Origin: Planctomycetia bacterium
GTDB lineage: Bacteria > Planctomycetota > Phycisphaerae > UBA1845 > Fen-1342
Direction: 5' to 3'
NCBI GenBank assembly: GCA_015709575.1
Contig: CP054190.1
Coordinates: 1,550,001-1,614,000, forward strand
DNA length: 64,000 nucleotides
Under the pieces are notes generated by a model that was not told the DNA's origin, did no database searches, and saw only the letters and a program-made list of their open reading frames with translations. Position 1 is the stretch's first letter. Every line of letters begins with the position of its first letter. Below are positions 50,413 through 59,393 of the stretch, piece after piece. The position numbers were made by a program, and so were the translations under genes.

Positions 50413-51966
50413 ATGCCTCGCTCCACCTGGATCGCCGTCGTCCTGCTGTCCCTCACGCTGATCGGCTCGCTTGCGACCACCGGCGGAGCGGCCTGGTATC
50501 TGCGCAGCGGCGCGTATCGCGACTATTGCTCGCGTGTGCTCTCCGAGACGCTGGGGCTGCCCGCCGAGGTCGGTTCCGTCACGCCGCGCTCGCTCCAGAC
50601 GCGCCAATTCAACAACGTCCGCGTGTGGCTGCCGGATCGCCGCGGCATCGCGTTTCGTTGCCGCTTCGCGTTGTACGAAAACCGCCCGAGCCGAGAGGAA
50701 CCGGAGGCCTATGCGCTGCGGCTCTCCCACGGCGAATGTGAAATATCGTCACGCACCTGGCTGGCCGCGGATTACCGCCGCGTGGTCGAATCCGGCCTGC
50801 GGCCCGGCTTCGCCCCGGACGGTCCGACCGAGGTTGCGTTCACCGGCATGGACCTGGTCGTCGCGCACGAGGAGTTCCGCATGCGCCTGGCCGGCGCCGC
50901 CGGGCAGGTGCGCTTTGAGAATGAACACGCCGCGACCGCGGTGATTTTCTGCCGTGACTTCAACGGACACGAGACGCGCGACCCGGTGACGCTGACGGCC
51001 GCGTTCTCTCCCGCCGACGGCGCCGTGCGTATCGACCGGTTGGAGCTGCGGGTGCCGCAGATTCCCCTCGGAATTGCCGGCGTCGGCAGCCTGTTCGGCG
51101 CAAGCGTGGCGTCCGGAACGTTCAGCGGGCGATTGATCTACACGGAGGAAACGGCCTCACCGCTGGTGCGGCGGCTGGAGGTATCGGGCACTTGCACGGA
51201 CGTGCGGCTCGCCGAGTTCGCGTCGCCGTTCCTGGGGCCGGGCGTGCAGGGCCATTGTCCTGAGCTCGAACTGATCGACCTGGCGTTCGTCGATCGCATG
51301 CCGACGCACCTGCGGTTCCGGGCCGTCATCCGCGACGCCGTGCTGGGGCAACTGCTGGCGCCGCTGGGCTTCGGCGAACTGGGCGGGCACACGGTCGTGC
51401 AGATCCGCGATGCCGAGTTCAACTCCGAAGGCATCATGCGGGTGAGCCTATCCGCTGAATGCCGCGGTGCCTCGTTGCAGGGGCTATCCGCCGGGTTGGG
51501 ACTGGGGCGCGCCAGCGGGCGATTGAATCTCTCCATCGCCGACCTGCGGATTGAGAACAATCGCGTGGTGGCGATGGACGCCGAGCTGCGCGTGGATGAA
51601 AGCGCGGCCGAGGAACGATGGGTGGACGGCGAACTGCTGACCACCGTCGCGCAGCGCGTGCTCGAAGGCGGCCTGCCCGGCTGGCTGTCGCTCGGGCCGG
51701 GCACCAGGGTGGCCTACAAGCGGCTCGGAGCGCGGCTGGAAGTCCGCGACGAGGTGCTGCGCGTCTATGGCACGCACGGCCCGCGCTCGCGCGGCTTGCT
51801 CAGCGTGGATTTTCTCGGCAGGGAGGTGGTGGTCGCGTCCGAACCAGAAGGACCGATCGACCTTCGTCCCGCTTTGGATGAAGCCCGGCGGCGGCTGGCC
51901 GAGCAGTTTCTGCCGCACTGGCGCGAACGGCTCATCCCGCCCGACGCACCCGCCAATCCCGAGTAA
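50413..51966 (+). CDS. AsmA-like membrane-anchored protein
   Basis: A 517-residue protein with an N-terminal membrane helix (TWIAVVLLSLTLIGSLATTGGAAWYL), the EVGSVTPRSLQTRQFNNVRVWL strand and long beta-rich repeats with a late GRLNLSIADLRIENNRVVAMDAELRV, all of which recall AsmA/YhdP/TamB-like lipid-transfer scaffolds. I can see the layout but not a definite subfamily. The stop at 51966 is five bases before the sensor kinase TTG, so they form an operon. Confidence 0.65.
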   Translation: MPRSTWIAVVLLSLTLIGSLATTGGAAWYLRSGAYRDYCSRVLSETLGLPAEVGSVTPRSLQTRQFNNVRVWLPDRRGIAFRCRFALYENRPSREEPEAYALRLSHGECEISSRTWLAADYRRVVESGLRPGFAPDGPTEVAFTGMDLVVAHEEFRMRLAGAAGQVRFENEHAATAVIFCRDFNGHETRDPVTLTAAFSPADGAVRIDRLELRVPQIPLGIAGVGSLFGASVASGTFSGRLIYTEETASPLVRRLEVSGTCTDVRLAEFASPFLGPGVQGHCPELELIDLAFVDRMPTHLRFRAVIRDAVLGQLLAPLGFGELGGHTVVQIRDAEFNSEGIMRVSLSAECRGASLQGLSAGLGLGRASGRLNLSIADLRIENNRVVAMDAELRVDESAAEERWVDGELLTTVAQRVLEGGLPGWLSLGPGTRVAYKRLGARLEVRDEVLRVYGTHGPRSRGLLSVDFLGREVVVASEPEGPIDLRPALDEARRRLAEQFLPHWRERLIPPDAPANPE

Positions 51967-51971
51967 CCCCA

Positions 51972-54044
51972 TTGCGATTCTCCGCTGAGCGACTCCTGGT
52001 CATCGCCGCCGCCGCGATCAGCATCACGCTGACCGCGATCACGGTTTCGGCCGTATTGCGGCAGAGCGAGACGCTCAGCGAGCGCGAGAGCGCGGCCCTT
52101 CGCGATTCCGCGACGCGGGCCGCACAGGAGCGGGTGTCGGAGTTGCGGGCCACGCTCAACCGCCTGTTCGCCCAGGCTGCGGGCGCGTGGTCCGATCAGG
52201 GGGTCGATGCGCTGGACGCCTGGTCGGCCCGGCACCCCGATTGGCCGCTGTTCCTGCTGGAAGCTGGCGAAGGCTGGACCGCGCTGCCGCTGTCGCCGGC
52301 CGCCAACCCGCCGGCGTGGCGGAGTTCGGAAGAGCTTCTGGCCGCCGCCGAGCTCGAGTTCGCGGAGCAGGATTCCGCCGCGGCGCTCGAGCGGCTCGAC
52401 CGCCTGGCCGAACGCAGCCCGGATCGCGGTGTCCGCATCTCCGCGATGATCGCGGCGGCCTCTGTGCGAAAAAAGATGCGCCAGCCGCAGGGTGCGGCGC
52501 GCGCCTATCGCGACGTTCTTCCGCTGCTGGAGCTGGAGCCGGCGCTCACGCGCGGTGCGTTTGCGGTCAAGCTGGCGATGGTGGAGTGCTGGCTGGCGGG
52601 GCGGGAGTACGCGCTGGCCCGCAAGGCGCTGCTGGAGATGCTGCGAGCGGTCAACAGCGCGCATCCCGGTCGTCATGGGCGGGCCGAAGTCGCGATGATG
52701 CGCTCCCGTGTGACCTGGCTCCGGGCGCGCAGTCCGAGTGTGCTGGCGGCGCCCGCGGAGCGCGAGATCGATGATCGCACGGATCGCGAGCTGGAGTGGG
52801 CCGACGGCCGCGCCGCGCGGCGCGACCAGTTGGCCGAGCTGGAGAGCGAGATGCGCCGCCTGCTGGCCAAGCGTCAACAGCCGGCCGAGGGCGTGATCAG
52901 CTTCGTGAACACGCGCGCCGGGGAAATCCCGGTGATCCTGGCCTTGCGCGCGATCGGGCCGGATCGAAGGTTTGCGATCGTCATGCCGGCGCAGGAGTTG
53001 ATCGAGCGCTACTGGAACACCGGCGGTCGCCCGCAGCCGTGGCGGGTAGTGATGCCTGAGCAGGTCGGCGGCAGCGAGATGATCGTCGCGCTGGGCGAGC
53101 CATTCGGCGGGGCGCTGGTCGTTCCAACGCTCGAGACGCTACAGCGATCGGCGGAGCAATCATCCCAGCGCCTGATTCTGCTGCTGGCGATCACGGTGGC
53201 CGCCGCGGGCGGCTGGGGAATCGTCCTCTGGATGCTGTCGCGCTCGCTCGCGCGGCAACGCGAACTGGCGGCCCTGCAGCGGCGATTCGTCGCCGACGTC
53301 AGTCACGAACTGAAAACGCCGTTGGCGCTGATTCGCCTGCTGACCGAGACGCTGGCGGACGGGCGCGTCAGTGACCCGAAGCGCGTCAACCAGTACCTCG
53401 GCACCATTGGCCGTGAGAGCGAGCGCCTGACCAACCTGCTCGACACCATTCTGGACTTTTCGCGGATGGAATCCGGGCGGCGATCGTATGAGCTTCGCGC
53501 GTGCGACGTGGGGGCGGCGGTGCGGGCGGCGTGGGCGCTGTTTGAGCCGCGATTCGCCGCGGACGGGTTTACCGCAGAGCTGCACGTCGCCGACGACCTC
53601 CCGATGATCGCGGGCGATGCCGAGGCGCTGCAGCAGCTTGTCGTCAACCTGTTGCAGAACGCGTATCGATACGGTGGTGAGGAGCGCTACGTGCGCGTGG
53701 ACGTGCTCCGTGAGCGCGGCGGGGGTGGGGTCGTCATCCTGGTGCAGGATCGCGGCATTGGCATGTCCCGCGCGCAGTTGCGGCGGCTCGGCGACAGCTT
53801 CTACCGCGCGGAGGATGCGCGCGTGCGCAGCACGCGCGGCGCCGGTCTCGGGCTGGCGATCGTGCGGCACATCGTGGCGGCCCACCGCGGGCGGCTGGAC
53901 GTGATCTCGCGCCCCGGCCGAGGCAGCACGTTCACCGTGACGCTTCCGGTCGGCCGGATTCAGGACGACGCCGCGCCGGGAGCCGGCGGCGCGCCGGCGG
54001 CGGCCGCTCGCGAGACTCGGACTGGCGAAGGCCGCGGTTCATGA
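51972..54044 (+). CDS. Sensor histidine kinase with TPR-like sensor region
   Basis: The 690-residue protein has one N-terminal membrane helix, an extracytoplasmic region of about 370 residues that includes helical TPR-like repeats (115-250), a second membrane helix (402-422), the H-box DVSHELKTP with phospho-His at H445, and a HATPase domain (NLLQNAYRYGG, DRGIGM, GAGLGLAIVRH). There is no response regulator next to it, so it is an orphan kinase. TTG 51972 is the start, with only a weak upstream GAG. The gene is between the AsmA-like gene and queA, 22 bases ahead of the latter. Confidence 0.88.
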   Translation: MRFSAERLLVIAAAAISITLTAITVSAVLRQSETLSERESAALRDSATRAAQERVSELRATLNRLFAQAAGAWSDQGVDALDAWSARHPDWPLFLLEAGEGWTALPLSPAANPPAWRSSEELLAAAELEFAEQDSAAALERLDRLAERSPDRGVRISAMIAAASVRKKMRQPQGAARAYRDVLPLLELEPALTRGAFAVKLAMVECWLAGREYALARKALLEMLRAVNSAHPGRHGRAEVAMMRSRVTWLRARSPSVLAAPAEREIDDRTDRELEWADGRAARRDQLAELESEMRRLLAKRQQPAEGVISFVNTRAGEIPVILALRAIGPDRRFAIVMPAQELIERYWNTGGRPQPWRVVMPEQVGGSEMIVALGEPFGGALVVPTLETLQRSAEQSSQRLILLLAITVAAAGGWGIVLWMLSRSLARQRELAALQRRFVADVSHELKTPLALIRLLTETLADGRVSDPKRVNQYLGTIGRESERLTNLLDTILDFSRMESGRRSYELRACDVGAAVRAAWALFEPRFAADGFTAELHVADDLPMIAGDAEALQQLVVNLLQNAYRYGGEERYVRVDVLRERGGGGVVILVQDRGIGMSRAQLRRLGDSFYRAEDARVRSTRGAGLGLAIVRHIVAAHRGRLDVISRPGRGSTFTVTLPVGRIQDDAAPGAGGAPAAAARETRTGEGRGS

Positions 54045-54066
54045 TGCCCGCGCTGCGAGGCGATTC

Positions 54067-55173
54067 GTGCTGACGATCGAACTGGATTACGACCTTCCGC
54101 CCGAGCGGATCGCGCAGCAGCCGGTCGCGCCGCGCGACGCCTCGCGCCTGCTGGTGCTGGATCGCGCAGCCGGGACAACCGAACACGCCGTGTTTCGTGA
54201 TGTCGGGCGCTGGCTGCGCGCCGGGGATCTGCTGGTGCTCAACGACACGCGGGTGGTGCCGGCGCGATTCTTCGCGCAGCGCGACAGCGGCGGACGGGTG
54301 GAGGGGCTGTACCTGCACGGAGCGCCGCAGGAGGGCGCCGGCCACTGGTGTGCACTGCTCAAGCCGGCGGCGCGGCTGCGCGAGGGGGAATCGCTGAAGC
54401 TGGACGCGGCGGCGGACGTCCGATTGGTGGCGGTGCGGCGGCTGGAGCGCGGGACCTGGCTCGTGCGCACGGAGCCGCCGACGGACGTGCTTCCGCTGCT
54501 CGCGCGCATCGGGTCCGTGCCGCTGCCGCCTTACATCCGGCGCGGCGCGACGCAGCCCGATGCGGTCGCGAATGCGCAGGCCGGCGGCGCGGAAGATTCG
54601 GACCGCGAGCGTTACCAGACGGTGTACGCCGAGCGGGCGGGCGCCGTGGCCGCGCCGACGGCTGGTCTGCATTTCACCCCGGAGCTGTTGAGTTCGATCC
54701 GCGCGGCTGGTGTAGCGCTTTGCACTGTGACCCTGCACGTAGGCGTCGGCACGTTCGCGCCGATCGTCGTGGACGACTTGCGCGAACATCCGATGCACGC
54801 CGAGTGGTTCGAGGCGTGCTCCGAGACGATCGCCGCGCTCCGACGCACGCGCGCGGCCGGCGGCAGGGTCATTGCAGTCGGCACAACGTCAGCGCGCGTG
54901 CTCGAAACGCTGGCGCAGCGGATCGAGTCCGCGGAACTGGCGGACGCCGGTCCGCCCGCGCCGGTCACTGGCTGGACGGACATCTTCCTCTATCCACCGC
55001 TGCGCCTGATTGCGACAGACGCGCTCATCACGAACTTCCATCTTCCGCGCAGCACGTTGCTGGCGATGGTGATGGCGCTGGCGGGTGTGGAGACGATTCG
55101 CAGAGCTTATGCCGAGGCGATTCGCGAGCAGTATCGCTTCTACAGCTACGGGGATGCGATGCTGATTCTGTAG
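54067..55173 (+). CDS. queA: S-adenosylmethionine:tRNA ribosyltransferase-isomerase
   Basis: The 368-residue QueA transfers the ribosyl group of SAM to 7-aminomethyl-7-deazaguanine in tRNA. It has the family pattern: IAQQPVAPRDASRLLVLDR, GDLLVLNDTRVVPARFF, IGSVPLPPYIRR, QTVYAERAGAVAAPTAGLHFTPELL, HVGVGTFAPI, VIAVGTTSARVLET and LITNFHLPRSTLLAMV. With tgt at 36.9 kb it gives two steps of queuosine synthesis. GTG 54067 has GAGG six bases upstream. Confidence 0.95.
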   Translation: MLTIELDYDLPPERIAQQPVAPRDASRLLVLDRAAGTTEHAVFRDVGRWLRAGDLLVLNDTRVVPARFFAQRDSGGRVEGLYLHGAPQEGAGHWCALLKPAARLREGESLKLDAAADVRLVAVRRLERGTWLVRTEPPTDVLPLLARIGSVPLPPYIRRGATQPDAVANAQAGGAEDSDRERYQTVYAERAGAVAAPTAGLHFTPELLSSIRAAGVALCTVTLHVGVGTFAPIVVDDLREHPMHAEWFEACSETIAALRRTRAAGGRVIAVGTTSARVLETLAQRIESAELADAGPPAPVTGWTDIFLYPPLRLIATDALITNFHLPRSTLLAMVMALAGVETIRRAYAEAIREQYRFYSYGDAMLIL

Positions 55174-55215
55174 GCTGTAGAACGCGGTCGGTCGCATGCC
55201 GGAGGGTTCGCGCGT

Positions 55216-56937
55216 TCACCCGCCGTAGCGCCGCTGAATCACGGCGAAATCGTGCATGTCCACGTCGGCGTCAGCGTCCGCGTCCCCCGCGCGGCATGTC
55301 GTACCCGCCGCGAACGTGAATCCCGGGCCGCGCAGGCAGAAGCGCAGCACCGTGACATCGGCCGCGTCCACGTCGCCGTCGTTGTCCATATCGCCCGGCG
55401 GACGCAGCGCGTACACCTCGAACTCCGGGATGCGCGCCGTCGAGTCGATCCCCGGGTCCAGCACGCGCAATCGCGCCCACCGCACCGCGACCGGCGCAGC
55501 GAAGCTTCGCGAGATCACGTTCGCGCCCGTCGCGTTGTACAGCATCGCGCGCACGTGCCACGGCCCCGCACCGCTCTCCGCCGTTTCGAACGTCAGCGCT
55601 GTTGTGTTGAAAGCCGGGTTCTCTCCGGCCGCACCTGCGTTGCGAAGCACGAAGCCGGTCAGTTCGCGCGTCAATCCCAGGTCAACGGTCAGGTGGTGCG
55701 GCGGCGTCGCGGCGCTGGTCGTCCACTTGCTTGCGGTGGACACCACGCCGTCAAACGCCGGCGCGGGATTGCCGCTATCCGCCGTCCGAACTGCCAGCGG
55801 GCCGCGGGCGGCATTCACGCCGACGGGCGGCGTGTCCAGCATCGGCGACGGCGGCTGTGTCGGCCACACCGATGGATGCCCGGCGTCAGCGGCGAAGCGG
55901 AACGCATCGAACAGGTCGTGATCCGCGCCGGGCGGACCAGTGCTTGCGAACGATTCGATCGAGAAACTCTGCCACGCACCGGCGTCAGGCGGATAGATGA
56001 ACCAGCACATCGCGCTCACCGGGTGCGCGCCGGGCTGCGCGTTCCACGCCGCGACGTCGGCCAGCGATCCATGCAGAAACACGGCGCTCGCGGCTTCCTG
56101 CGCCGCCGTCGGCGGATCCGCCGCCCGCGCCCACTCCGTCACCAGGGTTGGTTTGTCGGCGAAGCCGAGCGTGTCGAGGATCGCAAGCTGCGTGAGAATT
56201 GATGCGAGAAAGTCGCGCCGCGCGTCGGCGGCGGAGTGCCAGGGCGCGCCATACCCGTGCAACGCGAATCCATCGACCTCATTCGGCGTCAATTCAGCGC
56301 AAAGCGCGGCAAGCCATTCATTTCCTCCGGTGTGGCGAACCCCGGGAATGGCGTCCCCCGGCGAAACCGGCGCGACGAGCACCAGTTGCGGTCCGAGCGG
56401 GCTGGACACCGAGCGGATCGCGGTGCGGATACGGCGATAGGCGGTGGCGTACTCAGAGGGCGAAAGCGCTTGTCCGCCCCATTCGTCCAGCAGGTTCGGC
56501 TCGTTTCCGACCTGCCAGATGCGACAGACGTCGGCCAGCTCTGCCGCAGCCGATTGCGCAGCGGCGTCAAAAGCAACGAGATGCTGCGGAAATGGCGTAT
56601 TTTCACCCCAATTGCGCTGGAGGCGCACGATCAAGCTGGTTCCACGTGAAACAGCGGTGAGAAAACGCTGCTGGCGCTGCCACGCGGCGCTCCACCAGAT
56701 ATCGCTGTTCGTCATGACGGTTTCGAGGCAGTACGCGGGGCGGTTGCCAGTCATCTGCTCCACGCGCCCGGTTGCCGGATCGCCGTACCAGTGAATGCCG
56801 TGCAACCACGGGGAGGCCCGCAGCGGCGACACCGGCAGCAGCGCGAGCAGCGCTGCGAGCGCAATACCGACGCGCGGCGCGAATCGAGTCGCCAGGCGAG
56901 AAGCGGCAGCAGCGGCGATGCCCGCGGTTCGCAACAT
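55216..56937 (-). CDS. Secreted clan GH-A-like glycoside hydrolase with discoidin-like and dockerin modules
   Basis: A 573-residue exported enzyme. The catalytic TIM-barrel part (residues 42-340) has the acid/base Glu in WQVGNEPNLLDEWG and a likely nucleophile Glu in KPTLVTEWARA, the GH-A clan arrangement. A galactose-binding/discoidin-like domain follows (about 365-510, DSGNPAPAFDGVVSTASKW...RWARLRVLDPG), and the tail is a type I dockerin pair (GDMDNDGDVDAADVTVLRF and GDADADADVDMHDFAVIQRR). Substrate is unknown. The N-terminus has a long signal sequence. It converges on queA 42 bases away. Confidence 0.8.
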   Translation of the reverse strand: MLRTAGIAAAAASRLATRFAPRVGIALAALLALLPVSPLRASPWLHGIHWYGDPATGRVEQMTGNRPAYCLETVMTNSDIWWSAAWQRQQRFLTAVSRGTSLIVRLQRNWGENTPFPQHLVAFDAAAQSAAAELADVCRIWQVGNEPNLLDEWGGQALSPSEYATAYRRIRTAIRSVSSPLGPQLVLVAPVSPGDAIPGVRHTGGNEWLAALCAELTPNEVDGFALHGYGAPWHSAADARRDFLASILTQLAILDTLGFADKPTLVTEWARAADPPTAAQEAASAVFLHGSLADVAAWNAQPGAHPVSAMCWFIYPPDAGAWQSFSIESFASTGPPGADHDLFDAFRFAADAGHPSVWPTQPPSPMLDTPPVGVNAARGPLAVRTADSGNPAPAFDGVVSTASKWTTSAATPPHHLTVDLGLTRELTGFVLRNAGAAGENPAFNTTALTFETAESGAGPWHVRAMLYNATGANVISRSFAAPVAVRWARLRVLDPGIDSTARIPEFEVYALRPPGDMDNDGDVDAADVTVLRFCLRGPGFTFAAGTTCRAGDADADADVDMHDFAVIQRRYGG

Positions 56938-56999
56938 CGACTCAGTGTACTGCCGGACCCGTCGGCGGCAGTGCCAAATTCACCGGCGTTGCGCCCTGC

Positions 57000-58682
57000 T
57001 CAACGGATGACGAGCAGCAACTGGTCGAGCATGTCCTTTGAAACGGTGATGACTCGGCTGGCAGCCTGGAAGCCGGCGCTGGAGGTGATGAGGCCGATGA
57101 ACTCGCGCGAGAGGTCCACGTTGGACAACTCCAACGCTCCGCTGAGCAGCGTGCCGGCGTTGAACTGGCCCGGCGCGGTGATCTGTGGGTTTCCGGAGTT
57201 CGGCCCCATCAGGAAGGCGTTTTCAGCGTCGGCGATCAGGCCGGTGGGGTTGGCGAAGTTGGCGAGCGCGAGCTGGCCGAGGCGCTGCGTCTGGCCGTTG
57301 GTGAAGATGCCGGTGATGACGCCATCGGCGCCGATGCCGAAGGTGGTAAGCGTGCCGGGCGGGTGGCCGTCCTGCTGGGCCATGATGACGTCTGAGCCGG
57401 CGGTTGAAAGCCCGTGCAGGCTGGAAAAATCCATCGTGAAAGCTAGGGCCGGGTCGGCGCCGGAGCCGGCGCGGTTGATCGTGATCTGGTTCCCGTCGGC
57501 GCTGACGAAGTTGCCCTGCGTGTCGAAGGTGACAGTGCCAGTGCTGCCGGCGCCTAGCGGGTTCGTGCCGTCGGGATACTCGACGTAATAGCGCCACACC
57601 GGACCGGCGGCGTTGGCGGCCTCGCGGGTGAAGGTGACGTTCACGGGCACGGCGTTGCCGAGCGAGTCATACACGCTGAACGAAGTGAAAATGCCGCCAC
57701 CTGCGGCCGCCGCGGTTTGCGTGAAGGTGAACGGCAGCGGCGCGCCGGCGGTGTCGCTCAGAATGTCACTTGAGGCGATTGTGATGCCGTTGGGCTCGCC
57801 GGCGTTGGAGCGAATCACCAGCGACCCGTTCTCCACCGTCACACCGGGCGAACCGGGCAGGCCGGGCGTGGTCTGGATTCCGATCGAGCGTTGCAGCCAG
57901 TTGGCGAAGTCGCCGAGCGACTGGCCGTCGGTTCCCACGACGAAGGTGCGCGTCGGAAGCTCGCGGTCGCCCTTGTTCACACCGCGCACAGTGATGGTGC
58001 TGCCGGGGGCGAAAAGCGATACGCCCGGCGCGCTGGCGCTGCGCAGGTCGGTGAGCGCGGTGTTTGCGTCGGCCTGCCCGCCGCCAGCGTTCACGAGCGC
58101 CTGTGACCCGGTCACGGAGGATTGCGTGGCAGGGAGGGCAGCGGCGCTGAGGTCGCCATCCATGATGACGTTTCGCGAGGCGCGCGCGACGCTGAGCGTG
58201 CCGAGCGGAATGGACAGATCGGTGAGCGTGCCGGGGGTGACGTTGCCGGCGGTGTCCACTCCAAATCCCTGCACATATTGGCCGTTCTTCGTGACCAGGC
58301 GATTCTCGGAGTTCACCGTGAATGCGCCGTCGCGCGAAAACGCCTGCTGGCCGTTGGGTCGGCGAATCACGAAGAAGCCGTCGCCTTGCACGGCGACGTC
58401 GGTCGGGACGCCAGTGGTTTCGATCGAGCCGGCGGTGTGGATGCGGTGGGTCGAGCCGACCAGCGCGCCGAGGCCGTACTGGATCGGGTTGGTGCCGCCG
58501 GAGGTAGTGCTGGGGGCGGTGCCGGAGGAGAGCGTGTTGGCGAACTGCGTTTGAAAGAGCGTGCGAGAATGCTTGAACGCGGTGGTGTTCACGTTGGCAA
58601 TGTTGTTGCCGATCGTGTCGATCCGCTGCTGGTTGACGTTGATGCCCGTCAGACCGGTGTAGAGGGCGGACGTGAGTCCCAT
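57000..58682 (-). CDS. flgE: Flagellar hook protein FlgE
   Basis: The 560-residue protein begins MGLTSALYTGLTGINVNQQRIDTIGNNIANVNTTAFKHS, the rod/hook N-terminal motif, has GDGFFVIRRPNG, and ends with the coiled DLSREFIGLITSSAGFQAASRVI helix typical of FlgE and FlgF/G. The middle is a large variable hook domain. ATG 58682 is preferred because the family starts here, although its ribosome binding site is weak. It is the last gene of the flagellar run in this window. Confidence 0.92.
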   Translation of the reverse strand: MGLTSALYTGLTGINVNQQRIDTIGNNIANVNTTAFKHSRTLFQTQFANTLSSGTAPSTTSGGTNPIQYGLGALVGSTHRIHTAGSIETTGVPTDVAVQGDGFFVIRRPNGQQAFSRDGAFTVNSENRLVTKNGQYVQGFGVDTAGNVTPGTLTDLSIPLGTLSVARASRNVIMDGDLSAAALPATQSSVTGSQALVNAGGGQADANTALTDLRSASAPGVSLFAPGSTITVRGVNKGDRELPTRTFVVGTDGQSLGDFANWLQRSIGIQTTPGLPGSPGVTVENGSLVIRSNAGEPNGITIASSDILSDTAGAPLPFTFTQTAAAAGGGIFTSFSVYDSLGNAVPVNVTFTREAANAAGPVWRYYVEYPDGTNPLGAGSTGTVTFDTQGNFVSADGNQITINRAGSGADPALAFTMDFSSLHGLSTAGSDVIMAQQDGHPPGTLTTFGIGADGVITGIFTNGQTQRLGQLALANFANPTGLIADAENAFLMGPNSGNPQITAPGQFNAGTLLSGALELSNVDLSREFIGLITSSAGFQAASRVITVSKDMLDQLLLVIR

Positions 58683-58795
58683 CGCGTGGCTCGCTGGGTC
58701 AAGGCGCCGGTCGACGGCTTCCGTGCCGTCGACCGTGCGGCTGTCACTCTCGCGGGCGTCCGTTCCCGCGTGGGGGCGCAACTCGGGGGAATTCG

Positions 58796-59365
58796 TCAGC
58801 GGCTCAGGGCATCGGCCAGGTTCTGAAGCCAGGTTCGCTTCGCAGGTGCGGCAGCTTGCATGGCCCGGGCCGCTCCGCTCTTGGCCGGATCGCTCGCATC
58901 CGTCGCTCCCCCCGTGGCCTGGCTGTTCGCGGCCTGGGCGTTCTCCGGCGTGGTGACGAGCGAGACGCTGGCGGCGGTGACCGCTGCGCCGGTGTCCAGC
59001 TCCAGCACGGCCGCGCCGTCATCGGCGACGCGCACGCTGGTGACGACGCCGGAGGTCAGTGCCGGCGCGCCGTCGAGGCCGACGGTGCGCGCCGCGACGA
59101 ACTTGCCGATCCAGTCGGCCAGGCCGGCGGTTCGCTGGGACTTGCCGAGCTGATCGAGCGTGCTGCTCATCTGGCCGGACAGCTCGATTTCGCGAATCTG
59201 CGCGACCTGCCCGATCATGTCCGAGGTGTTCGACGGCTCAAACGGATCCTGCTGCTGGAGCTCGGTGGTCAGAATGCGGAAAAAGTCCTCGCTCTTGAGC
59301 GAACTGAGGCCGCGCTCGGAGGTTCGCACGGCCGGGCCTGCTGCGCCGATTCCGGTGGTTGTCAT
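58796..59365 (-). CDS. flgD: Flagellar hook capping protein FlgD
   Basis: The 189-residue protein has the FlgD N-terminal segment FFRILTTELQQQDPFEPSNTSDMIGQVAQIREIEL and the GLADWIGKFVAARTV hinge. The C-terminal Tudor/FnIII region of larger FlgDs is reduced. It caps the growing hook during assembly. GGAG lies seven bases before ATG. It lies between fliK and flgE. Confidence 0.93.
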   Translation of the reverse strand: MTTTGIGAAGPAVRTSERGLSSLKSEDFFRILTTELQQQDPFEPSNTSDMIGQVAQIREIELSGQMSSTLDQLGKSQRTAGLADWIGKFVAARTVGLDGAPALTSGVVTSVRVADDGAAVLELDTGAAVTAASVSLVTTPENAQAANSQATGGATDASDPAKSGAARAMQAAAPAKRTWLQNLADALSR

Positions 59366-59393
59366 CGAATCGCTCCTGCTGTGCCGTTCTGTT

